DNA of 64,000 nucleotides from Poriferisodalis sp965204195 (GTDB taxonomy: Bacteria > Actinomycetota > Acidimicrobiia > Acidimicrobiales > Poriferisodalaceae), in the NCBI RefSeq assembly GCF_965204195.1, contig NZ_OZ241975.1:1674001-1738000 (forward strand), read 5' to 3'. The notes beneath the pieces were generated by a model, which worked only from the letters and a program-made list of their open reading frames with translations, searched no databases and was not told where the DNA came from. The position numbers and the translations under genes are program-made. Positions 26,069 to 33,403 of this stretch are shown one piece after another (the stretch's first letter is position 1; every line of letters starts with the position of its first letter).

Positions 26069-27219
26069 TGAGCGATACCTCGGGCGAAAACGATGAACTT
26101 GTCGCGGGCATTTTCGGCACTCTCGATTACGACCCCACCGAACTAGAGCGGAGAGAGTTCAAGCCATGGCATCGGCCGAGGAAGCAATTCGTACGACGCG
26201 AGCAGTGGGCCGAGCAGGTTAAGCGGCTGTATGCCGATCGACCGATTGAGGAGCCTCTCCGTTATCTGGGTCTGCCGGGCACCGACCTCATCGACCTTAG
26301 GTACCTGTATGAGCAGATATGCCGGCCAGACGGCAGGCCGTTGATATTCCTCGGGTTCAATTCAGAAGCGCAGCCCCGCAGCCCCGCCCGGCGCGAGCTG
26401 GACATCTCGCTCTACGAGGTGCGCCGGCTTCCGAACGTCGAGCAGCAGTCGGATGTGATTCAGGACGACTTCCGGCGCATCAGCGACGAGACCTCGATTG
26501 CGTGGAAGCGTGCAAGAACCCTCGGGCCGTTCGATGTTGTCAATATCGATCTGTGCAATGGACTGGCATCCGACTCGCCCACGATTCACCAGTCGATCTA
26601 TAACGCCTTGAGCCAAGTGACGGCCTTGCAGGCGCACAGCTTGACACCTTGGCTGCTGCTCATCACGACTCGAATCGGCCCGAATACGTTCGATCCCGAC
26701 GCCGAAGCGGCGATTCTGCAGTGCTTCCACGACAACGTATGCACCTGCGACGGATTCGCCGAGGAGTGCCAGCAACTCCTGGGGCTCGATGTGGAGACCA
26801 TCGACGCCTCTGCGTGCGCCGACGCCGACTATCTCAAGCTCATGATCGTGGCTTTGGGCAAGTGGCTCGCGAAACTCGTTCAGGCTTCAAGAACTAGCCA
26901 GGTCGTGCTGGCAAGCACGCTCGGCTATCGCGTGGTCGAGAGCGCTCCGTGCGAAGATCTGGTCTCGATCGCGCTGCGATGCGACCCGATCATCGCCCGC
27001 CCCGAAGACGCACTGTCTCCGTCCCCGCCACAGCCATTCGACGAGTGCAAGACCGCCAAGAGAATTGTGAGGCGCACGGCTCATCGGAAGGACGTCGACT
27101 CCCTGCTTGAAGCCGACTCGGACATGCATGAGACGCTCGTCGTTGAAATGGAAGATCTCTTGACGGCGGCTCGCTACGGTGCTCCGCGATACCGACCATG
27201 GCTCAACTCACGGGCTTGA
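26068..27219 (+). CDS. Third protein of the methyltransferase-GHKL operon (PP_RS20740-like)
   Basis: The 383-residue protein starts with the stop of the GHKL gene. Visible features are an N-terminal FKPWHRPRKQFVRREQW segment, RYLGLPGTDLIDLRYL, then a Rossmann-like series: PLIFLGFNSE, VIQDDFRRI, FDVVNIDLCNGL and PWLLLITTRIG. The order of strand-turn motifs resembles a class I methyltransferase-like or three-Cys-motif-partner fold, but no SAM-binding glycine loop is obvious. From memory it fits the uncharacterised PP_RS20740 family, found beside GHKL ATPases and C5 methyltransferases; this should be treated as a likely match. Six of its cysteines lie between residues 155 and 290. No nuclease motif was found. 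Function unknown. Confidence 0.65.
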   Translation: MSDTSGENDELVAGIFGTLDYDPTELERREFKPWHRPRKQFVRREQWAEQVKRLYADRPIEEPLRYLGLPGTDLIDLRYLYEQICRPDGRPLIFLGFNSEAQPRSPARRELDISLYEVRRLPNVEQQSDVIQDDFRRISDETSIAWKRARTLGPFDVVNIDLCNGLASDSPTIHQSIYNALSQVTALQAHSLTPWLLLITTRIGPNTFDPDAEAAILQCFHDNVCTCDGFAEECQQLLGLDVETIDASACADADYLKLMIVALGKWLAKLVQASRTSQVVLASTLGYRVVESAPCEDLVSIALRCDPIIARPEDALSPSPPQPFDECKTAKRIVRRTAHRKDVDSLLEADSDMHETLVVEMEDLLTAARYGAPRYRPWLNSRA

Positions 27220-27398
27220 TGAGGGTGACTGGGCGCAGGTACAACTGAGTCGGAGTAGCCCCAGCGGACTGGCGTTTCTTCTCCGTCGTCAACGAACGAG
27301 CGGCCTGTCGGCGACGCACCGATCGGCGAACCCGTGCGCCTGGTTACCCGGTCGGCGTCAGTCGCTCACGCCGTCAAGGCTGGGGAGGCATCTGTCGG

Positions 27399-28394
27399 CT
27401 AGGAGTTGGCGAGGTCGTACGCGACTATGGCCTCGCTCAGAGCTGTGATGGCTTGTCGGCGTGTATTGAAGTACCTGATTGCGTCGTCCCAGAGATGAGA
27501 CGAGTGACGAGAAGGGCACAGCGTGTCCGTGGGCAGATCGTCGCCGATCGGGTAGTGGCAGTCCGCGAGTAGCGATTGAAGACCCTCCGCTGTGATGGCC
27601 CATTCGTCATTGACCAGGCAGATCAGCGGTCCACGGGGACCTGCCGATTTGTCGTCTCCGGAGCGTGCGGCGAACGCGATCTGGAGACTGAGCGCGAGCG
27701 CGTCGAGTGCTTTGGCGAAGTCAAACTCGCCCCTTCCGTCAATGTCGTCGGCGAGCAGATGGCGTTCAAGAGTCCCGACGATGTCCGTGGCGGACTGCTC
27801 AGGCTGCCAGAGCACCCCGACCGGGTTCTCCTCATCAGGACCGTAGCGGGGGTCCCACTTTGTCGGATCGAGCGAACCGAATAGCACTGGGCCGAAATTC
27901 AGCCACAGTTCTGAGACGCTGCCGTACTCCATCAGGAATGCAAACAAGTCCGGCCCTTGCACGTCCGCCGAGGTGCGCAGCCGGAACATGTGAGGGTTGA
28001 ACAGCCGCAACTCCTCGCCCAGCCTCAACGCGTTAGCGACGGTCTCGCGAGAGGCAGCGGAACGAAGCTCCGTCACCGCCGCCGCTATCTCGTCACTTAC
28101 TGCCCCGCGTTGTTCGGCCTGACTGGTTGCCAGTGTCTCCAAGTCCATCAAACGCTGGGCCAGTGGGGCCGTCTCCACTTGGACAGCGTCGCTCACGGCG
28201 GCCTCAACTCGACGGACGAGGCGCGGTTCCAAGACGACTCCCACAAGTAGAACTATCAACCCGGAGGCGAATGCCAACAATGCGTTCGACCAAGACTGAA
28301 GGGTCCATCCGTCACCTGCGACTCCGATGAGCAGGAGCACCAATGCAGAAACGGCAAGGACGACTGCCAGCGGCCAATGGATGCGCCTTCTCAC
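27399..28394 (-). CDS. Two-TM membrane protein of unknown function in the defence island
   Basis: The 331-residue protein has two N-terminal hydrophobic helices (WPLAVVLAVSALVLLLIGVAG at about 7-27 and NALLAFASGLIVLLVGVVL at about 37-56). An amphipathic coiled-coil-like segment follows (VSDAVQVETAPLAQRLMDLE), then a soluble domain of about 200 residues with DEWAITAEGLQSLLADCHYPI as its most structured-looking part. No catalytic motif was recognised. It is oriented with the MmeI-like gene (190 bases downstream of it) and is convergent with the methyltransferase-GHKL operon. Membrane-anchored effectors are common in defence loci, so a role there is conceivable, but nothing in the sequence proves it. 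Composition is like the neighbouring island genes. Confidence 0.75.
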   Translation of the reverse strand: MRRRIHWPLAVVLAVSALVLLLIGVAGDGWTLQSWSNALLAFASGLIVLLVGVVLEPRLVRRVEAAVSDAVQVETAPLAQRLMDLETLATSQAEQRGAVSDEIAAAVTELRSAASRETVANALRLGEELRLFNPHMFRLRTSADVQGPDLFAFLMEYGSVSELWLNFGPVLFGSLDPTKWDPRYGPDEENPVGVLWQPEQSATDIVGTLERHLLADDIDGRGEFDFAKALDALALSLQIAFAARSGDDKSAGPRGPLICLVNDEWAITAEGLQSLLADCHYPIGDDLPTDTLCPSRHSSHLWDDAIRYFNTRRQAITALSEAIVAYDLANS

Positions 28395-28584
28395 CTCACT
28401 CCGATCATGTCCGCCCCTGACGCCGCCGCTCCGCTGTTGACCGGCTGCACACGCATTGGCCGATTATTGCCAGCGAATGTGCTGGCTCTTGGGATCCCGT
28501 CCTCGTCGGATCGGGGGATGGCCCGGAGAGCCAGGCCCCGTCATGCCTGCTGAGTCTGCGAGTGGAGCGGCGTTGCTTCTGCGG

Positions 28585-31383
28585 TCAGGGGCGGAGGGTG
28601 CCGGTCATTTGTTCGTAGAGGCCGAAGAGGTGTTGCAGGCGCTCGGATTCTGATTTGAAGGCGGGACGGGAGCGGTAGAGGCGGTCAACGGCGCGGTCGA
28701 GGTCGCGGTGGGCCTTGCGCAGGTCTGTCGGCATGAGATCGGGGTCGTAGAGCTCGGCGAGCGTGGCATCGGGATGCGCGGAGCGGGCGTCGAGCACGGC
28801 CTGAGCGGGAGTGTCGAGTTTGGCTGACGTGCTGCCGTCGGTGAAGCCTTGGGGTACGGGGAAGGTGTTGTAAACGATCCCGACCGAGTACTGGAAGTCG
28901 CTCTTCATGCGGCCGGTGACGGCGCGTATCCATGCCATGTGCATCGCGGAGCTCAGGAGCGCGAATTCGGCGAGGGTTGCGTCGAGCAGGATTCTGAGCT
29001 TGTTGCTTGGCACCGAGGGTGGCCCGAGCCAGCCGAATGGCACGTACTCGCGTCGTTCCGAGCTCACTTCTGGGAGCACCAAGAAAGGATGCTCGGGAAG
29101 TACGTTGACCTGCCACGCTCGGGGTGTTTGCGCCAGTTGCCGAGTGGATGCTCGCTGGCTGGCTTGCCGGTACTCGCGTGCGGCCTTGACTCGCTCTTGA
29201 ACGAGCGGCAGGCTTGCCAACACGGCGGGCGAAGCTTCGTGGAGGGTGAGGATCCAGCGTTCGCCGCCTTGGAGGTACTCGCGAGCCCCGACATAGGGAC
29301 GCATGAATGGTGCCGCATCGGGTTCCTGCGTCAGGAAAACATCGCGCTCGCCGCGGCTGAAGATGTAGTGGCCGCCGTCGATGGGCTGGGAGCCGGTGAG
29401 CAGTCGTCGCATCCCGTTGATCGGTCGGCCCACCTCACTCACAACTTGGCGCGGGTTCTTCAGCCTGGTGCCATCGAGCAGGTAGGGGGTGATGATCTTG
29501 CAGGTGCCGACGAGGGGTTCGCCGTTGATGTCGGGGTAGGTGTACAGCGGCCGGTCAGTGGGGGCGTGCTCGGCTGGGTCGAGGCCGAGGATGATGACGT
29601 GCACATGTGCTTTGCCGCGTGCGTCGGAGCCCCACGCGAAGGTCCGGTGAGCGTATGAGATGTCGAGGTCGTGCCGTTCGAAGATGACCGGCCAGAACTG
29701 TGCGACCTGTTCGCCTTGGGTGATCGAGTTGGTCGCGACGAACCCGATCCGCGGCGGGCGTTGTCCGAGGCCGGCTGCGGTGTCGGTTTGGCGGAGGTAC
29801 TCGGCGGCGCGGATGAACCAGGCGGTGACGTAGTCGAGCGTGCCGCCGCTGCCGCCGAGCTGGGCGATGCGGTGCACCTGTGCTCGCTGCTCGGAGCTTT
29901 GGAACTTGGCGCCGATGAAGGGCGGATTGCCGAACACGAACGAGCACTGGTTGGGCGGCAGAAAAGCTGCCCAGTCGAGTTCGAGCGCGTCGCCGACCTT
30001 GATGTGGGGTGACTTCTTGAGCGGGATGCGCACGTAGGGCTCGCCGAAGGTGCCGGCGAGCTCGCGGTTCATGAGGTGGTCCATCATCCACAGCGACGTG
30101 GCTGCGATGCGGGCGGGGAATTCGCTGATCTCGATGCCGTAGAACTGATCGACGTCGATGACCGACTTCACCTCGAACGGCATGACCTGCTGCGCCGTCG
30201 CGCGGGCGCGGGCTGCGATCTCGTCGAGAATGTCGATCTCCAACAAGCGCAACTCTCGGTAGGCGATGATCAGAAAGTTGCCGCAACCGCACGCGGGATC
30301 GAAAAAGCGCAACTCTCCGAGGCGGTCCCTGAGGCGGTACAGCTCGGCGACGACATCGCCGCTGTGCTTTGCGCACAGTGCGTCGTACTCGGCGCGCAGG
30401 CCGTCGAGGAACAGCGGCTCGATGACGCGAAGGATGTTCTGCTCGGTGGTGTAGTGGGCGCCTTGGGACCGGCGCTCGATCGGCTCCATCACCGACTGGA
30501 ACAGCGCACCGAAAATCGCAGGCGACGTCTTGGACCAGTCGAACCGGCACGCGTCGAGCAGCGCCGCGCGCATCTCGCTGTCGAAGGCGGCGATCGACAG
30601 ACGCTCCGCGAACAGCTCACCGTTCACATAGGGGAACTTGGCCAAGTCCTCGTCCAGCTTGGCTTGCCGCTGCTCCGTCGGCGTGTCCAGTACCTGGAAC
30701 AACTGCGTCAGCCACAAGCCAAGATCAGCGCCGTCGACTGAGGTGCGGTCCTCGATGAGGTGCAGGAACATGTCCTGGCGAGGGAAGATCCCTGAGTCGT
30801 CGGCGAACATGCAAAACACCATCCGCACCAAGAACCGCTCGAGATCATCGCCCCGGTAGCCAGATTCGTCGAGCGCGTCGTGCAGGCGGCCCATGAGCTC
30901 TGACGCCTCGATGTTGACCGGGTCCTCCTCTCGGAGCGCCCGCCGCCGCTGACCGACGATGAACGCGAAGTTCTCCACCTGATCGGCCAACTCGGCGAGC
31001 GGGAACCGGATTTCCTCGCGCGTATCGCGGTCGAGCAGTTCGAACGTCTTGAAGTCGCACAGCAGCTGGTAACGGGGCCGCTCGCGCTCCGCGAGGGCGT
31101 CGAAATAGTCACCCGCCTGCTCCGCAGCCGCTACCAAGCTGCGCCCGGCGCTCTTCTGCTCCACCAGCAGCACACCGGGCCAGAACAGGTCGATGAAGCC
31201 GCTGCGATTGTCCAGCTTCTTGACATGCTCCTCGTAGCGGGCCACATCGCGCCGCCGCTTGCCGAACACCTCGAAGAACTCGTTGTAGAACGTCTGGGTC
31301 TCGCCCTTCTCGTAAGAAGCATCCGCCCAATCCGCAGCGAACTGGGCAGCGCGCACCCTGATCTCGTTCCACGAGAGCATCAC
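28585..31383 (-). CDS. MmeI-family type IIL restriction-modification enzyme
   Basis: The 932-residue protein closely follows the MmeI plan. The N-terminal nuclease domain has SGFIDLFWPGVLLVEQKSAG with the PD-(D/E)xK set Asp 65, Glu 75, Lys 77. A helical linker (FLVRMVFCMFADDSGIF, SPAIFGALFQSVMEP) leads to a gamma-type N6-adenine methyltransferase domain with motif I FFDPACGCGNF (about residue 360) and motif IV FGNPPFIG (about residue 487). The last third (PINGMRRLLTG, SSAMHMAWIRAVTGRMKSD) is the target-recognition and C-terminal domain. MmeI (919 residues) cuts about 20 bases from its site and methylates one strand, in a single chain. No frameshift is seen, so the gene appears intact. The recognition sequence cannot be inferred by eye. 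Confidence 0.92.
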   Translation of the reverse strand: MMLSWNEIRVRAAQFAADWADASYEKGETQTFYNEFFEVFGKRRRDVARYEEHVKKLDNRSGFIDLFWPGVLLVEQKSAGRSLVAAAEQAGDYFDALAERERPRYQLLCDFKTFELLDRDTREEIRFPLAELADQVENFAFIVGQRRRALREEDPVNIEASELMGRLHDALDESGYRGDDLERFLVRMVFCMFADDSGIFPRQDMFLHLIEDRTSVDGADLGLWLTQLFQVLDTPTEQRQAKLDEDLAKFPYVNGELFAERLSIAAFDSEMRAALLDACRFDWSKTSPAIFGALFQSVMEPIERRSQGAHYTTEQNILRVIEPLFLDGLRAEYDALCAKHSGDVVAELYRLRDRLGELRFFDPACGCGNFLIIAYRELRLLEIDILDEIAARARATAQQVMPFEVKSVIDVDQFYGIEISEFPARIAATSLWMMDHLMNRELAGTFGEPYVRIPLKKSPHIKVGDALELDWAAFLPPNQCSFVFGNPPFIGAKFQSSEQRAQVHRIAQLGGSGGTLDYVTAWFIRAAEYLRQTDTAAGLGQRPPRIGFVATNSITQGEQVAQFWPVIFERHDLDISYAHRTFAWGSDARGKAHVHVIILGLDPAEHAPTDRPLYTYPDINGEPLVGTCKIITPYLLDGTRLKNPRQVVSEVGRPINGMRRLLTGSQPIDGGHYIFSRGERDVFLTQEPDAAPFMRPYVGAREYLQGGERWILTLHEASPAVLASLPLVQERVKAAREYRQASQRASTRQLAQTPRAWQVNVLPEHPFLVLPEVSSERREYVPFGWLGPPSVPSNKLRILLDATLAEFALLSSAMHMAWIRAVTGRMKSDFQYSVGIVYNTFPVPQGFTDGSTSAKLDTPAQAVLDARSAHPDATLAELYDPDLMPTDLRKAHRDLDRAVDRLYRSRPAFKSESERLQHLFGLYEQMTGTLRP

Positions 31384-31524
31384 GGCAACCTAACGGACTG
31401 CGTGAATCCCAAGTGGATGGGGCAAGATGGCGAGAGTTTCGGGCAGCGCAGGGCCAATGCGGAGAAGCGAAGCCCTACCAAGTTCGCCAGGTCTTGCGTG
31501 CCATCGACTTGATGGAGACAGGCA

Positions 31525-31791
31525 ATGAATGAACCTCGATATCAGTATCGAGCGTCGTGGTCCGAAGAAGACGGCGCCTGGATCGGCGTGTGCAATGGGT
31601 TCCTGCTGGTGAGCCACGTCGCTGCGACCGAGGCGGACTGTCTCCGCGGCATTCGTGCGTTGGTGGACGACATCGTGGCAGACCTACTCAGCAACGATGA
31701 AACGCTGCCCCAGCCGCTGCCCTGGGATGACTTCGATGCTCCGCTCGTTGACACGGCAGTGGGCTTGACGAACTCACCAGTCCGCTCATAG
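31525..31791 (+). CDS. HicB-like antitoxin remnant
   Basis: The 88-residue product begins YQYRASWSEEDGAWIGVCNG and continues HVAATEADCLRGIRALVDDIVADL, which resembles the N-terminal HicB fold of antitoxins (Y-x-A-x-W-S-E-D ... A-T-x-A-D-A-L-x-G-I). After about residue 58 the usual DNA-binding helix-turn-helix or ribbon-helix-helix is missing; instead the C-terminus is short (PWDDFDAPLVDTAVGLTN). No HicA toxin gene is adjacent. The 140 bases between the MmeI-like start and this gene carry only a fragment (VLRAIDLMETGNE) of some other frame. It is probably a decayed toxin-antitoxin piece. Confidence 0.55.
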   Translation: MNEPRYQYRASWSEEDGAWIGVCNGFLLVSHVAATEADCLRGIRALVDDIVADLLSNDETLPQPLPWDDFDAPLVDTAVGLTNSPVRS

Positions 31792-31820
31792 GCCGGCGGG
31801 CAGCGCCAGGGTTGAAGTCG

Positions 31821-32801
31821 TCAGCGCGGGCAGCGGATGGGTTGGTCGAGCGCAGCTCGGAGCGCAGTGATCTCACGGCCATGACGATCGAGGGCCACTT
31901 CGGGTAGATCATGGCCGCGACAGTGGTCCGCAGCGTGTGCGGCAATCTGGAGGGCTGCCGTGGCGTGCGCCCGCAGGGACTCCTCGTCGAAGTGCTCCTC
32001 CGGCAGATCGGCTGAGTAGGCAGCCGCCGAGCGCCAGACATGCAGTGCGCCGAGGTCGATGCCGCTGTCTTGGGCGGCGTCGCGAAACGCGCCTCGGACG
32101 GCTATGGGTTGTGAGTCGATGAGCACGTCGATGCGGTGGTCGTAGGGCGCTGCTTTGCCGAGCGCGGCGACATGCGTGGCTTTGGCGGCGCACTCGATCA
32201 CCATGTGGACCTCGCCCATGGCCCGCATCCATCGGCGGTCCTCGTGAAATGCCAGTTCGTCGCGGTCGCCGTCCTCGGCAGCGGCGGACTCTCGGGCCGT
32301 CGGTCGCAGCCAGTCGGTGAGGGCAGCGACCGCGTTGGTCATGTCGGTGAGGCGGTGCTGCAGCTCTGCTGTGGGGTCCGCGGGCAAGCCGATCTCCTTG
32401 TCCCAATCGATGTCTTGGCGGTGGCCCGCTTCGGCGAGCTCGACTGCGTAGCTGGCGATGCGCGCCTCGACGGAGCAGGGCACTTTGGTGGTTCGCACTG
32501 CCCACTCCGGCGCGTCGGTGACCATCACATCGACGCGGTGGCCCGCTGCGTCCCCGGCGCGGCGTTCAAGGTCGCAGCGACGCCCGCGGCGCCCCCTGTA
32601 GTCGCCAAGGTCGTCGTAGATCGCCACTAGATCGATGTCGCTGTGCTCGCAGCCCTGGCCACGGGCCACCGACCCGTACAGCAGCACCCGACCCACGCCC
32701 GCAGCCACCAAGGCATCAGCCGCCCGCCGCGCGTCGCTCATGCCCGGTGCGCTAGGCGCGACGGTCGCCAACGATGCCTCCACAGCCGTGGACGATGCCA
32801 T
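31821..32801 (-). CDS. Nucleotidyltransferase (MNT-like) fused to HEPN-like domain
   Basis: ATG 32801 gives 326 residues; the longer open frame upstream is Gly/Ala-rich noise. The first 100 residues contain VLLYGSVARGQGCEHSDIDLVAIYDDL, the GS-x-A-R-G ... DxD pattern of a minimal nucleotidyltransferase. The C-terminal 150 residues (EVHMVIECAAKATHVAALG, VWRSAAAYSADLPEEHF) resemble a HEPN helical domain, though the RX4-6H catalytic motif is not evident. MNT and HEPN proteins usually form separate toxin-antitoxin genes (MntA/HepT); here they seem to be one chain. The RNase activity is therefore doubtful, and nucleotidyl transfer is the better-supported part. It lies between the HicB remnant and an IS3 fragment. 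Confidence 0.7.
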   Translation of the reverse strand: MASSTAVEASLATVAPSAPGMSDARRAADALVAAGVGRVLLYGSVARGQGCEHSDIDLVAIYDDLGDYRGRRGRRCDLERRAGDAAGHRVDVMVTDAPEWAVRTTKVPCSVEARIASYAVELAEAGHRQDIDWDKEIGLPADPTAELQHRLTDMTNAVAALTDWLRPTARESAAAEDGDRDELAFHEDRRWMRAMGEVHMVIECAAKATHVAALGKAAPYDHRIDVLIDSQPIAVRGAFRDAAQDSGIDLGALHVWRSAAAYSADLPEEHFDEESLRAHATAALQIAAHAADHCRGHDLPEVALDRHGREITALRAALDQPIRCPR

Positions 32802-32989
32802 GACCCCACTGTATTCGTCCGCTGGTGCGGCACCGCCGCCGCCTACCTCGCCCGCAAAGCCAAAGCATGCACGACCTGACGCGAAGGCCCCCGAGCCCGC
32901 AAACGCCACCTCACCAACCGAGTCATCTGCAGAATGTGGCGTGACGAAGAACGCCGACAACACACCCGAAAACAGGCCGCCTGACAACC

Positions 32990-33270
32990 TCACGTGCCAA
33001 GGGAGCGTCGGACAGTCCCGACCACGGATCGTATGTGCAAGTCGCGCTCCATCTCCAGCCCAGCGCAGCGGCGCCGAAGACGAACCAGCTCGGCGCGCTC
33101 GTCAGCGTCGAGTGTCTCCTCGTCGGTCTGCTGTCGCGCTACGTTTGCCCAGTCGCCCAGTGTCTCCGCATGAATTCCAAGATTCCTCGCGACCACAGCG
33201 ATCGGCTCGCCGGTCTCGGCAACGATCCTCACCGCGCCTGCGCGGAACTCCGGCTAGGACCCTCTTCGTG
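32990..33270 (-). pseudogene. IS3-family transposase OrfA fragment
   Basis: Read on the minus strand, the segment encodes PEFRAGAVRIVAETGEPIAVV, LGIHAETLGDWANVA and ERAELVRLRRRCAGLEMERD, the OrfA helix-turn-helix and leucine zipper of IS3 elements. A TAG stop (33254-33256 on the plus strand as cta) interrupts the N-terminal PEF segment, and the C-terminus shifts into IRSVVGTVRRSLGT rather than the usual KRSV ending. No OrfB is visible. The start context, terminal repeats and target duplication were not found. Confidence 0.75.
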
Positions 33271-33403
33271 TCTCAGGCGTGTCTCCCCCTCATCCAAGAG
33301 CATGCCTCCTAGATTCCGGGGGAAGCCCACAACCTGAACTGATCGGGGTGCTCCATTGCTATTGCTGGACCACCGGAGCGAGTCTCTCGTATCCTCCTCG
33401 ACC

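Noticed and set aside
31384..31524. Intact hicA toxin gene
   Set aside because: No HicA fold or start could be found in the short gap; only a fragment VLRAIDLMETGNE is visible.
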